From positions 4,536,001 to 4,600,000 of the forward strand of contig NZ_CP015612.1 in assembly GCF_002138415.1 (NCBI RefSeq): a stretch of 64,000 nt of DNA, read 5' to 3'. Below, piece by piece: positions 26,099-36,922 of this stretch. The notes below the pieces were generated by a model. The model worked only from the letters and a program-made list of their open reading frames with translations, was not told the origin of the DNA and searched no databases. Source of the stretch: Stenotrophomonas maltophilia. GTDB taxonomy: Bacteria > Pseudomonadota > Gammaproteobacteria > Xanthomonadales > Xanthomonadaceae. Both the position numbers and the translations under genes were made by a program. The stretch's first letter is position 1, and every line of letters begins with the position of its first letter.

Positions 26099-26177
26099 GT
26101 AGTGCCGGCCGCTGGCCGGCAGCCCCATGGATCTCCGGCAGGCATCGTGCATTTACCGGCCAGCGGCCGGCACTACC
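26099..26177. repeat. Inverted pair of SMAG palindromes
   Basis: Direct SMAG 26099-26122 and inverted SMAG 26155-26177 in the gap between the aldehyde dehydrogenase and transporter genes. Head-to-head pairs of this type are common in SMAG families and can fold into a larger hairpin. Confidence 0.85.
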
Positions 26178-26181
26178 AAAC

Positions 26182-26209
26182 AAAAAGGCCGCGGTCTGCA
26201 CCGCGGCCC
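26182..26209 (-). terminator. Rho-independent terminator after the MHS transporter gene
   Basis: On the minus strand a GGCCGCGG stem with a TGCAGA loop closes and runs into TTTTTG, 40 bases beyond the transporter stop. A GTGCCGACCATTGGTCGGCA palindrome (26224-26244) lies in between. Confidence 0.8.
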
Positions 26210-26249
26210 CTGAAACCCGGTGGGTGCCGACCATTGGTCGGCACGCCGG

Positions 26250-27914
26250 TTACTTGGTGATATCCACGTCCTTGGTCTCGCGCAGGAACAGGCCACCGAT
26301 CACCACGGACATCAGCGCGATGATGATGGGGTACCACAGGCCGTAGTACAGGTTGCCGGTACCGGCCACCAGCGCGAACGAGATCGCCGGCAGAAAGCCA
26401 CCGAACCAGCCGTTGCCGATGTGGTACGGCAGCGACATCGAGGTGTAGCGGATGCGGGTCGGGAACAGTTCGACCAGGTAGGCGGCAATCGGGCCGTAGA
26501 CCATGGTCACGTACAGCACCAGCAGCCACAGCATGAAGATCGTGCCGGCGATGTTGATGCGTGCGCCATCGGCCTTGGCCGGGTAGCCGGCGGTGGTCAG
26601 GGCGGTCTTCAGTTCCGCACCGAAGGTATCGGCCTTGGCCTTGCCGTCTTCCTTGGTCAGGCCGGCGGCCTCATACGAGGTGACGCTGGCGCTGCCCACG
26701 TTCACCATCGCCAGCGAACCGGCGGCGGCGGGCTGCACGTCGTACGGCACACCGGCCTTGGTCAGCGCGGCGGTAGCCACGTCGCAGGAGCTGGTGAACT
26801 TGCGCAGGCCAACCGGATCGAACTGGAACGAGCAGGTGGCCGGATCGGCCACGACCAGGGCCGGCGAGCTGCTGCGGGCTTCTTCGATGGCCGGGTTGGC
26901 GAAGTGGGTCAGGCCCTTGAAGATCGGGATGTAGGTAACAGCCGCCAGCAGGCAGCCGGCCAGGATGATCTTCTTGCGGCCGATGCGGTCGGACAGCCAG
27001 CCGAAGAAGATGAAGAACGGCACGCCCAGTGCCAGCGCGGCCGCGATCAGCAGGTAGGAGGTGGTGGCATCGACCTTCAGCATGCTGCTGAGGAAGAACA
27101 GCGCGTAGAACTGGCCGCCGTACCAGACCACCGCCTGGCCGGCTGCAGCACCGAGCAGGACCAGCAGCATCAGCTTCAGGTTGCCGCCCTTCAGGCTGTC
27201 ACGGAACGGCGTCTTGGAACCCTTGCCCTCGGACTTCATCTGCTGGAACAGCGGCGATTCGCTCAGCTGCAGGCGGATCCACACGGACACGCCCAGCAGC
27301 AGGATCGAGACCAGGAACGGAATACGCCAGCCCCAGGCTTCGAAGGCTTCGTTGCCGAGGAAGTAGCGGCACGCCAGGATGATCAGCAGCGACATGAACA
27401 GGCCGAGCGTGGCGGTGCACTGGATGAAGCTGGTGTACAGGCCGCGCTTGTCGTCCGGCGCATGCTCGGCCACGTAGGTGGCGGCACCGCCGTACTCACC
27501 GCCCATCGCCAGGCCCTGGGCCAGGCGCAGGATGATCAGGATCACCGGAGCGGCGAAACCGATCGAAGCGTAGTTGGGCAGCACGCCGACCAGGAAGGTC
27601 GAGATGCCCATGATCAGGATGGTGACCAGGAAGGTGTACTTGCGGCCGATGCGGTCGCCGAGGCTGCCGAAGAAGGCCGCGCCGAACGGACGCACGAAGA
27701 AGCCGGCAGCGAACGCCAGCAGGGCGAAGATCATGCCCGTGGTTTCATTGACGCCACTGAAGAACTGCTTGGCGATGATCGCCGCGAGCGAGCCGTACAG
27801 GAAGAAGTCATACCACTCGAAGACCGTACCGAGGCTCGAGGCGAAGATGACCTTCTTGTGGCCCTTGGTCAGGGTGCCCGCTGGATTGTGCGGGCTTGAT
27901 GCAGTGCTGGACAT
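26250..27914 (-). CDS. MFS transporter, metabolite:H+ symporter (MHS) family
   Basis: A 554-residue permease with 12 predicted helices. The N-terminus, KVIFASSLGTVFEWYDFFLYG (residues 20-40), and GSLGDRIGRKYTFLVTI (loop 2-3) are the MHS signature shared with ProP, KgtP and ShiA. The second half-repeat is FFGWLSDRIGRKKIILAG. An insert of about 105 residues with two cysteines (CSFQFDP and SSCDVAT) lies in the periplasmic loop before helix 10. It lies 78 bases downstream of dcaP on the same strand, so outer-membrane porin and inner-membrane symporter may form one uptake route, probably for an organic acid; the substrate is inferred only. Confidence 0.87.
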   Translation of the reverse strand: MSSTASSPHNPAGTLTKGHKKVIFASSLGTVFEWYDFFLYGSLAAIIAKQFFSGVNETTGMIFALLAFAAGFFVRPFGAAFFGSLGDRIGRKYTFLVTILIMGISTFLVGVLPNYASIGFAAPVILIILRLAQGLAMGGEYGGAATYVAEHAPDDKRGLYTSFIQCTATLGLFMSLLIILACRYFLGNEAFEAWGWRIPFLVSILLLGVSVWIRLQLSESPLFQQMKSEGKGSKTPFRDSLKGGNLKLMLLVLLGAAAGQAVVWYGGQFYALFFLSSMLKVDATTSYLLIAAALALGVPFFIFFGWLSDRIGRKKIILAGCLLAAVTYIPIFKGLTHFANPAIEEARSSSPALVVADPATCSFQFDPVGLRKFTSSCDVATAALTKAGVPYDVQPAAAGSLAMVNVGSASVTSYEAAGLTKEDGKAKADTFGAELKTALTTAGYPAKADGARINIAGTIFMLWLLVLYVTMVYGPIAAYLVELFPTRIRYTSMSLPYHIGNGWFGGFLPAISFALVAGTGNLYYGLWYPIIIALMSVVIGGLFLRETKDVDITK

Positions 27915-27930
27915 GGGACGTTTTCCCTCT

Positions 27931-27988
27931 GTAGATGCCGGCCTTGGCCGGCATTCAATCTAGGTGGGTGCCGACCGTTGGTCGGCAC
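27931..27988. repeat. Two palindromes between dcaP and the MHS transporter gene
   Basis: A GTAGATGCCGGCCTTGGCC-type SMAG variant (27931-27953) and GTGCCGACCGTTGGTCGGCA (27968-27988). Both would be in the transcript if the two genes are co-transcribed, and could modulate expression of the distal gene. Confidence 0.75.
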
Positions 27989-27992
27989 TCGA

Positions 27993-29420
27993 TCAGAAGC
28001 TGTACTTCGTGGTGAACTGCAACCGGGTGATGTCACCCTTGTTGCCGTTCTCCACTTCGCGACGGCCATACATCAGCTCGGCACCGATATCGACCTTGGG
28101 CAGCGGCGAATAGAAGATGTTGCCGCGGATGCTCTGCACGCTCTTGGTCACCAGCGGGCCGAGGATGCTGTCGTTGTCGTAGTCGCTGCGCGCGTAGATC
28201 AGGTTGGTGCGCAGCTTCGGCGAGAACGCATGCCGCCAGCCCACGTAGCCGGCAAGCACGCCGGTCGGGTTGAGCTCGTCGCGGGCCACGTCGTAGGCGC
28301 TGTCGGCGGTGATACCCAGGCCGATGTAGCGGGCGATGCCTTCGCCGCCGGTCAGCTGGTAGTGCAGCGAGTCGCTGTCACCCATCACCCACTTGCCGCC
28401 CAGGGTCAGGCCGCCGGCCACCTTGTCGGCCTTGGCGCCGGTGGCCTGGTTGTCGACCTTGAGCTGACGGACGATGCCGCCGACACCGAAGGTGCCCCAG
28501 TCGCCCTTCCAGCCATAGCGCATCGTCAGATCAGGCAGGCTGCCACGGTCGGAGTTGGCGCTGGTGTTGGTCCAGGCGCCGGTGACCGGGTTGCGGGTAC
28601 CGGTGAGGGTGGTGGTTTCCGGGTTTTCCAGCGCGACGCTGAAGCCACCCTGGGTGTAGCGCACCTGGGCCTGGCGCACGAAGATCACGCCGTCGGTGGG
28701 GCCGACGAAGTCGACCGCTTCCGGCAGTGCGGCCGCGTCCATGAAGTTGGACCAGGTCTGGCCGGCCATCCAGTTGTTCCAGTACATGTAGGCGTGGCGC
28801 AGGGTCACACCGTAGGTATTGGTGGCGGTCTGGTTGCCCAGCGAGTTGCCGAAGAAGTCCATCTCGAAGAACGCACCGGCCTTGTTGCCCGATTCGCTCA
28901 CGTTGTCGATGCCCAGGTTGAAGCGCGAGAACTTGGCGTGGGCGTTGAAGTCGGTACCCGAACGCTTGCCGCTGCCGCCGGCGCCTTCCACCGGGGTCTG
29001 GCCCGGCAGGTACAGCGAGCGGCCGGTGGCGTCGTCGGCCAGCTGGCCATCGCTGGTCTGGGTGGCCAGGAAGTCGGCCTTGATGAAGCCGCCGATCTTG
29101 ACCGTGGTGCCCGGCGCCGCGCCCGGGGTGATGGTGGTGACCTGGATCGGCTGCTTGCCGGCCGGCACCTGTGCGACCGGCTTCTGCTCGGCCTGCACCG
29201 TGCGGACTTCGGTCACCGCCTGCTGGGTCTGGCTGATCTGGGTCTGTTGTTGTTGCTGCGAAGACAGCAGCAGCTGGACCTGGCGTTCCAGTTCGGCAAC
29301 GCGTGCTTCCAGTGCTTTCTCTTTGGCGGTCTCTGCGAACGCCATGCCCGGTGCGACCAGGGCGACCAACAGGCAGGCCGCCAAAGGTGTGCGCACGGCT
29401 TTCAACGTACGGTGGCTCAT
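27993..29420 (-). CDS. DcaP-family trimeric outer-membrane porin
   Basis: A 475-residue porin. The signal peptide ends at VAPGMAFA (near residue 29). A coiled-coil stretch, AKEKALEARVAELERQVQLL, with a following Gln-rich segment matches the N-terminal trimerisation helix of DcaP. The 16-strand barrel region begins TTVKIGGFIKADFLATQTSD and ends with the terminal aromatic LQFTTKYSF. DcaP channels pass dicarboxylates and other anionic solutes. MSHRTLKAV at 29420 is preferred because of a GAGAGAGGG ribosome-binding site. It is divergent from acs. Confidence 0.88.
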   Translation of the reverse strand: MSHRTLKAVRTPLAACLLVALVAPGMAFAETAKEKALEARVAELERQVQLLLSSQQQQQTQISQTQQAVTEVRTVQAEQKPVAQVPAGKQPIQVTTITPGAAPGTTVKIGGFIKADFLATQTSDGQLADDATGRSLYLPGQTPVEGAGGSGKRSGTDFNAHAKFSRFNLGIDNVSESGNKAGAFFEMDFFGNSLGNQTATNTYGVTLRHAYMYWNNWMAGQTWSNFMDAAALPEAVDFVGPTDGVIFVRQAQVRYTQGGFSVALENPETTTLTGTRNPVTGAWTNTSANSDRGSLPDLTMRYGWKGDWGTFGVGGIVRQLKVDNQATGAKADKVAGGLTLGGKWVMGDSDSLHYQLTGGEGIARYIGLGITADSAYDVARDELNPTGVLAGYVGWRHAFSPKLRTNLIYARSDYDNDSILGPLVTKSVQSIRGNIFYSPLPKVDIGAELMYGRREVENGNKGDITRLQFTTKYSF

Positions 29421-29514
29421 GTTGCCCTCTCTCCCAAGTGGCAAGGTGATGCCGCGCGTGGGGCACGGTCGAGCCGAGACTGCGGGGCGATTATGTATAG
29501 CGGCTATTCGCCAT

Positions 29515-29563
29515 TGGTCGAACCCGGCCCTGCTGGGCGCTCACTTTCGACCATGGTCTAACC
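29515..29563. promoter_or_regulatory. Paired candidate operator between dcaP and acs
   Basis: TGGTCGAACC (29515-29524) and TGGTCTAACC (29554-29563) form a direct repeat 39 bp apart, near four helical turns. The outer bases also make an ATTGGTCGAA/TTCGACCATG inverted pair. They lie midway in the 245-bp divergent dcaP-acs region. A CrbR/ErdR-like response regulator could bind here; this is inference. Confidence 0.35.
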
Positions 29564-29665
29564 AGAGTGGTGACGCGGCCGGGGGTGGATGGGGCAAACT
29601 GAGGGGGATCGGTCGCCGCAATGCTGCGACCGCACACACAAAGTCAACGTGCAAGTGAGGGTGCC

Positions 29666-31609
<1,944 letters not shown>

Positions 31610-31619
31610 CGTACGACCC

Positions 31620-31659
31620 GGGGTCAGATCCCTTTCCGCCAGGAAAGGGCTCTGACCCC
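31620..31659. repeat. GGGGTC-type inverted repeat between acs and crbR
   Basis: A 40-bp imperfect palindrome with GGGGTCAGATCCCTTTCC and GGAAAGGGCTCTGACCCC arms, in the same family as the hairpin at 15062. Without a T-run, it may attenuate rather than terminate transcription into the regulator gene. Confidence 0.7.
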
Positions 31660-31690
31660 ATAGAGTTTCCCCCCACGGTTCCCCCCGACC

Positions 31691-32356
31691 ATGACCACCC
31701 TCCTGATTGCCGATGACCACCCGCTGTTCCGCGAAGCCCTGCGCGGGGCGGTGCAGCGGGTCATTCCCGGCGTGCAGCTGTTCGAAGCCGACAGCGTGGA
31801 AGCGCTGTATGCACTGGCCGACCAGCACAACGACGCCGACCTGGTCCTGATGGACCTAAACATGCCCGGTGCGCAGGGTTTCAACGCCCTGGTGCACATG
31901 CGCTCACTGCACCCGCACCTGCCGGTGGTGGTGGTATCCGCGCGCGAAGAAGCCACGGTGATGCGCCGTGCGCTCGACCACGGCGCGCTGGGCTTCATTC
32001 CGAAGTCGGCCGACTCGGACACCATCGGCCACGCACTGGGCACCATCCTCGATGGCGAGACCTGGGCACCGCCGGAAGCACACAACGTGCCGCCCACCGG
32101 CAGCGAGGAACGCGAAGTCGGCCAGCGCCTGCGCGAGCTGACCCCGCAGCAGTTCCGCGTGCTGCAGATGCTGGGCGCCGGCCGCTTGAACAAGCAGATC
32201 GCCTACGACCTCAACGTCTCCGAAGCGACGATCAAGGCCCACGTCACCGCCATCCTGCGCAAGCTGGGCGTGACCAACCGCACCCAGGCCGTGCTGATGG
32301 CCGGCAAGCTGGCGATCGACGACGACGCCATCGTGCTGCCGCCGGAAGAAGATTGA
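31691..32356 (+). CDS. crbR: LuxR/NarL-type response regulator (CrbR/ErdR-like)
   Basis: A 221-residue two-component regulator. The receiver domain has DD at residues 8-9, phospho-acceptor D55 (LVLMDLNMPG) and the KSA switch lysine near residue 104. The C-terminal GerE helix-turn-helix runs from about residue 150 to 210, with LTPQQFRVLQMLGAGRLNKQ and VSEATIKAHVTAILRKLGV. Its position directly after acs, together with an SSS-fused hybrid kinase 1 kb away, matches the CrbRS (Vibrio) or MxtR/ErdR (Pseudomonas) acetate-switch systems. The gene symbol is assigned by that analogy. Confidence 0.85.
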   Translation: MTTLLIADDHPLFREALRGAVQRVIPGVQLFEADSVEALYALADQHNDADLVLMDLNMPGAQGFNALVHMRSLHPHLPVVVVSAREEATVMRRALDHGALGFIPKSADSDTIGHALGTILDGETWAPPEAHNVPPTGSEEREVGQRLRELTPQQFRVLQMLGAGRLNKQIAYDLNVSEATIKAHVTAILRKLGVTNRTQAVLMAGKLAIDDDAIVLPPEED

Positions 32357-32357
32357 G

Positions 32358-32472
32358 GTAGTGCCGGCCGCTGGCCGGCAATCGCCTGAACCGCATGAAG
32401 CGCTCTGGTAGGTGCCAAGCTTGCTTGGCACGCTTTTGACGTTGCACCTGCCGGCCAGCGGCCGGCACTACC
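32358..32472. repeat. Nested repeat: inverted SMAG pair enclosing a different SMAG variant
   Basis: Outer direct SMAG 32358-32381 and inverted SMAG 32449-32472 flank GTAGGTGCCAAGCTTGCTTGGCAC (32408-32431). The unit begins right after the crbR stop. No gene was seen in 32357-32755; the rest of that interval holds the riboswitch leader. Confidence 0.85.
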
Positions 32473-32576
32473 AGGCGCCGCTGCGCTCTCGATATAGCCA
32501 TCGCTATACAAACCAGCCCTGCCTGCGCGTTTCGCTGGAAATGCGCCGTGCGTGAATCGCGATGCTAAGCTGCGCG

Positions 32577-32690
32577 TCCCCTTGGGGAGTAGCCGGATTC
32601 CTACGCAGGAATCGTCCACGTCAACATACTCGGCCAGTGCGCCGTGGCGTGGACAACCATGATGGTTGGCGAGACCAGCGGCCCGCGCGC
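32577..32690 (+). ncRNA. yybP-ykoY (manganese) riboswitch aptamer
   Basis: The leader of mntP has the conserved elements of the yybP-ykoY class in order: GGGGAGTAGCC (32584-32594), then GTCAACATACTCGG (32620-32633), a second stem, GTGGACAACCATGATGGTTG, and GGCGAGACCAGCGG (32668-32681). This RNA senses Mn2+ and turns on Mn exporters. A GC-rich stretch up to the mntP start (32683-32755) is the likely expression platform. Aptamer ends are approximate. Confidence 0.88.
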
Positions 32691-32755
32691 GCAACGTCAG
32701 GTTGGGCGCGAGCGCAGGCCGTGCGTCCGTCCTAGCCCGACCTCAGCGTCCGCCC

Positions 32756-33331
32756 ATGTCCCCCATTTCGATCCTCCTGATCGGCTTTGCCATGTCCACC
32801 GATGCCTTCGCCGCTGCAATCGGCAAGGGCGCGGCCATGCGCAAGCCGGTGTTCCGCGACGCACTGCGTGCCGGCATCATCTTTGGCGTCATCGAGGCGA
32901 TCACGCCCATCATCGGCTGGCTGCTCGGCCGCGCCGCCCTGCAGTACGTCGAAGCCTTCGACCACTGGATCGCCTTCGGCTTGCTCGGCGCACTGGGCAT
33001 CCACATGATCTACAACGGCCTGCGCCCGGACAGTGCCGACGAAGACGAAGACCCCTCGCAGCACCACGGCTTCTGGAAGCTGGCGCTGACCGGTTTCGCC
33101 ACCAGCATCGACGCGATGGCGGTGGGCATCGGCCTGGCTTTCATGGACGTGCATATCGGCGTGATGGCAGCGGTCATCGGCCTGTGCACGCTGACCATGG
33201 TCACCGTCGGCATCATGCTCGGCCGCGTGCTGGGCAGCATGGTGGGCAAGCGCGCCGAGATCATCGGCGGCGTGATCCTGGTGATCATCGGCGCGACGAT
33301 CCTGTACGAACACCTGCACGGCCTGGGGTAA
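32756..33331 (+). CDS. mntP: Manganese exporter MntP
   Basis: A 191-residue, six-helix inner-membrane protein that exports Mn2+. It starts [20 protein letters not shown]. The conserved acidic [13 protein letters not shown] (residues 13-25) recurs in the second half as [15 protein letters not shown], giving the inverted-repeat plan of the DUF204/MntP family. The two Asp residues are the expected transport ligands. A yybP-ykoY riboswitch directly upstream strongly supports Mn-dependent expression. The ATG at 32756 is chosen over an upstream in-frame start that falls inside the aptamer. Confidence 0.95.
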   Translation: MSPISILLIGFAMSTDAFAAAIGKGAAMRKPVFRDALRAGIIFGVIEAITPIIGWLLGRAALQYVEAFDHWIAFGLLGALGIHMIYNGLRPDSADEDEDPSQHHGFWKLALTGFATSIDAMAVGIGLAFMDVHIGVMAAVIGLCTLTMVTVGIMLGRVLGSMVGKRAEIIGGVILVIIGATILYEHLHGLG

Positions 33332-33349
33332 CGCTTCCGCGATTACGTG

Positions 33350-33403
33350 GTTGCCGGCCAGCGGCCGGCACTACCAGACGTCACATCCACGCATGGCGTG
33401 GAT
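33350..33403. repeat. SMAG palindrome plus ATCCACGC palindrome after mntP
   Basis: Inverted SMAG 33350-33375 and the palindrome ATCCACGCATGGCGTGGAT (33385-33403), another common SMAG variant. They lie between convergent mntP and the kinase gene. Confidence 0.85.
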
Positions 33404-33443
33404 CTACTGTCGGGTGTCGGCGGTTGCCGACTATGCTCCGGCG

Positions 33444-36400
33444 CTACTGTGCATCGCGCAGCGCGCCCAGGAAGGCGCGCAGCGAGGCCGGCTTGATCGG
33501 CTTGGTCAGCACGCGGTAACCCCGTTCGCGCGCCATCCGCTTCAGCTCATCGCGGCCGTCGGCGGTCAGCAGTGCGCCCGGTAGCGGGTAACCGGCCGCC
33601 TCGCGCAACGCCACCAGCGCGTCCAGGCCATCCATGCGGTCGTGCAGGTGGTAGTCCACCAACATCACCTGCGGGCGCTCGGCAATCTTCTCCAGCGCCT
33701 GGTCGACGGTGGCAGCGGTGATCACCTGCACCTGCCAGCGGCCCAGCAACGCGCGCATGCCGTCGAGGATCTCTTCGTCGTTGTCCACGCACAGCACGCG
33801 CAGGCCAGCCAGCGAATCGCTGCGTACCGGTGCGGCCACCGCCTGTACCGGCGTGGCCAGCTCGGTGTAGCCCGGCAGCGGCGCCACCCGCGGCAGGATG
33901 ATCGAGAACATCGAGCCCTTGCCGACCCGGCTGCGTGCGTTCAATCGATGGTCGAGCAGGCGCGAGATGCGCTGGCAGATCGACAGGCCCAGGCCCAGGC
34001 CCTGCTCGCCCCAGTCGAACGGCTGCTGGTAGCGGTGGAACTCGTCGAAGATCTGCCGCATGTGGTGCTCGGGAATGCCGGGACCGGTATCCCAGACCTG
34101 CAGCTCCACTTCGTCGCCGCGTTGGCGCACGGCCAGCACGATGCGACCCTGGCGGGTGTAGCGCAGCGCATTGGCCAGGAAGTTCTGCAGCACGCGGCGC
34201 AGCAGGCGGCGGTCACTGCGCACCCATGCCGGGCGTGCGAACAGGTCCAGGCGCAGGCCACGGCCGGCCGCGACCGGGGTGTACTGCGCGGCCAGTTCGC
34301 GCATCAATGCGCTCACGTCGAACTCGCCGATCACCGGATGCAGGCCACCGGCATCCAGACGCGATACATCCAGCAGGCCATCGAGCAGTTCCTCGGCCGC
34401 GCGCAACGAAGCGTCCACACGCTCGGCCAGATGCTTCTGCTCGTCACTCACGTGATCACTGTCGCGCAGTGCCGAGGCGAACAGGCGCGCAGCGTTCAAC
34501 GGCTGCAGCACGTCGTGGCTGATCGCCGCCAGGAAACGGGTCTTCGACTGCTGCGCGACCTCGGCCTCATGCGAGCGCTCGGCCACGCGCTGTTCCAGCG
34601 TCTCGTTGGCTTCCAGCAGTGCTTTTTCCGCGTGCTTGTAGTCGGTGATGTCGTTGTAGCTGGTCACGTAGCCACCACCGGGCAGCGCCTGGCCACGCAT
34701 CTCGATCACCTTGCCGTCGCTGCGCGTGCGCTCGAACACGTGCGGTGAACCGGCGCGCATGTAGCCGATGCGGCGGTTGATCTGCACCTCGATATCGCCC
34801 TCGCCCAGCTCACCGCGCTCGGCGTTGTAGCGGATCAGGTCGGCCACTGGGCGGCCCACGTAGAGCATCCCGTCGGGGTAGCCGAACATGTCCTGGTACC
34901 GGCGGTTCCATGCGGTCAGGCGCATGTCCGGATCGACCACGCTGACCCCGGCGCTGATGTTCTCCAGCGTGGTCGACAGGATCTCGCGGTTGAAGCGCAG
35001 CTCCTGCCCGGCTTCGTCCAGCACTGCCACCACTTCGCCCAGGTCCATGCCCGAGCCACGCAGCAGGCTGGTCAGCAACAGGCGTGCGGATGCCGCGCCG
35101 ATCGACGCGGCCAGCAGGCGTTCGGTGAACTGCACCCACGGGCGGTCTGCAGGCGCGGAGGATTGCAGTTCACGGCCCAGCGACTGCGCCTGCTCGAAGA
35201 ACGAACGCCGCGCATGGCGCTCGCCGACCACGCGCGAGGCCAGTGCCAGCAGATCGCCCACATGCACGTGGCCGGGCCAGCCACCGGCCACCGACGGGCG
35301 CTCGGCATAGGGGTCGAGGAACGGCGCGGCGCGCAGCCGCTCGTCCACACCGGGGCGCCAGCGCGCGGACACCAGCATCATCGTCGCTGCGTTGACCAGC
35401 AGCGACCAGAACGTACCGTGGGTCAACGGATCCCAGCCGGTCATGCCGAACAGCTGCTGCGGCCGCAGCCACTCGATGCCGAACGGGCCGTGCTGCACCC
35501 AGCCAGCATCGACCCAGCCGGCCATGGTCATCGCCGGCAGCAGCAGGGTGTACAGCCAGGTGGCGAAGCCCAGCAGCATGCCTACCTCGACGCCGCGACG
35601 GCTGGCACCGCGCCAGTACAGGCCGCCGATCAGGCCGGGCGCGAACTGCGCCACCGCCGCGAACGCCATCAGGCCGTACGAGGCCAGCGTGCTGTCGTTG
35701 CTGCTGGTGCGGTAGTAGCTGTAGGCCATCAGCGCCAGCAGCAGGATCGCCAGGCGGCGGATCCACAGCACGCGCGAGGCGACGTCGGCGGCTTCCTGAT
35801 GGTCGCCACTGCGGCGCAGCAGCACCGGCATCACCAGGTCGTTGCTGACCATGGTGGCCAGCGCGATGGACGACACGATCACCATGCCGGTGGCCGCCGA
35901 GAAGCCACCCACATAGGCGATCAGGGCCAGCGCGTTGCGGCCTTCGGCCAGCGGCAGGGCCAGCACCATCGAGTCGTCGGCGACGCTGCCGCCGGTACCG
36001 AACAGGGTCACGCCGGCGGTGGCGATCGGCAGCACCATGCCCGAGATCAGCACCAGATAGCCGCCGAACATCCAGCGCGCGCGGCGCACATCGCGCACGT
36101 CACCGCACTCGACCACGGCCACGTGGAACTGGCGCGGCAGGCAGATGATGGCAAGGAAGCTGAGCAGGGTCTGCGAGATGAAGCCCACCGGCGGCAGGCC
36201 GGTGAACAGCGTATGCACCGACTCGACCACCGCGTCGGTGCGGTTGCTCAGCCACAGGTAGGCGAACACGCCCACGGCCAGCATCGCCAGCAGCTTGATC
36301 ACCGATTCGAAGGCGATCGCCAGCATCATGCCGTGATGGTGCTCGGTGGCATCTACCTGGCGGGTACCGAACAGGGTGGCGAACAACGCCATCAGCAGCG

Positions 36401-36890
36401 CCACGTACAGCGCGGGATCGGTGAAGAAGCCGGTCGGGCCGGTGTTGCCGGTCAGCACCTGCAGGCTCATCGCCACCGCTTTGTACTGCAGCGCCAGGTA
36501 CGGAATGATGCCGATCAGCGCGATGATCGCCACCAGCGCCGCCAGCCGCCGCGAGCGGCCGAAGCGCGAGGAGATGAAATCGGCGATGGAGACCACGTTC
36601 TGGCTGCGCGCGATCAGCGCCAGGCGCTCGATGATGCGCCAGCCGAACAACAGCAGCAGCAACGGACCGATATAGATCGGCAGGTAGCCCACGCCGTTGC
36701 GCACGGCGGTGCCGACCGCGCCGTAGAACGTCCACGACGAGCAGTACACGGCCAGTGCCAGGCTGTAGACCACCGGCCGCAGCCACGGCCGGTCGGGGTA
36801 CATCGGCCGACGGTCACCCCACCACGCCACGCCGAACAGCAGCGCGGCATAGGCAACCGAGACCAGCAGCAGGATCCAGCTGGAGACCAC
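33444..36890 (-). CDS. crbS: SSS-transporter-fused hybrid sensor histidine kinase (CrbS/MxtR-like)
   Basis: An 1148-residue protein from a GTG start. Residues 1-490 form a sodium:solute symporter-like (SLC5) domain of about 13 helices, including SYRTSS and GGFSAATGMVIVSSIALATM. A linker and a PAS-like domain follow (about 630-740, VSVVDPDMRLTAWNRRYQDM). Next come a HisKA region with FLAAISHDVLQPLNAARLF (His near residue 790), a HATPase domain with GLGLGLSICQRIS, and a C-terminal receiver (about 1030-1148) with the phospho-acceptor in VMLVDYHL. This is the architecture of CrbS/MxtR/NahK-type acetate sensors. Convergent to mntP and near acs-crbR, it is the probable partner of CrbR. Confidence 0.9.
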   Translation of the reverse strand: MVSSWILLLVSVAYAALLFGVAWWGDRRPMYPDRPWLRPVVYSLALAVYCSSWTFYGAVGTAVRNGVGYLPIYIGPLLLLLFGWRIIERLALIARSQNVVSIADFISSRFGRSRRLAALVAIIALIGIIPYLALQYKAVAMSLQVLTGNTGPTGFFTDPALYVALLMALFATLFGTRQVDATEHHHGMMLAIAFESVIKLLAMLAVGVFAYLWLSNRTDAVVESVHTLFTGLPPVGFISQTLLSFLAIICLPRQFHVAVVECGDVRDVRRARWMFGGYLVLISGMVLPIATAGVTLFGTGGSVADDSMVLALPLAEGRNALALIAYVGGFSAATGMVIVSSIALATMVSNDLVMPVLLRRSGDHQEAADVASRVLWIRRLAILLLALMAYSYYRTSSNDSTLASYGLMAFAAVAQFAPGLIGGLYWRGASRRGVEVGMLLGFATWLYTLLLPAMTMAGWVDAGWVQHGPFGIEWLRPQQLFGMTGWDPLTHGTFWSLLVNAATMMLVSARWRPGVDERLRAAPFLDPYAERPSVAGGWPGHVHVGDLLALASRVVGERHARRSFFEQAQSLGRELQSSAPADRPWVQFTERLLAASIGAASARLLLTSLLRGSGMDLGEVVAVLDEAGQELRFNREILSTTLENISAGVSVVDPDMRLTAWNRRYQDMFGYPDGMLYVGRPVADLIRYNAERGELGEGDIEVQINRRIGYMRAGSPHVFERTRSDGKVIEMRGQALPGGGYVTSYNDITDYKHAEKALLEANETLEQRVAERSHEAEVAQQSKTRFLAAISHDVLQPLNAARLFASALRDSDHVSDEQKHLAERVDASLRAAEELLDGLLDVSRLDAGGLHPVIGEFDVSALMRELAAQYTPVAAGRGLRLDLFARPAWVRSDRRLLRRVLQNFLANALRYTRQGRIVLAVRQRGDEVELQVWDTGPGIPEHHMRQIFDEFHRYQQPFDWGEQGLGLGLSICQRISRLLDHRLNARSRVGKGSMFSIILPRVAPLPGYTELATPVQAVAAPVRSDSLAGLRVLCVDNDEEILDGMRALLGRWQVQVITAATVDQALEKIAERPQVMLVDYHLHDRMDGLDALVALREAAGYPLPGALLTADGRDELKRMARERGYRVLTKPIKPASLRAFLGALRDAQ

Positions 36891-36922
36891 GCGCGCGTTT
36901 CCGTCAGGACAGGGGCCAGTAG

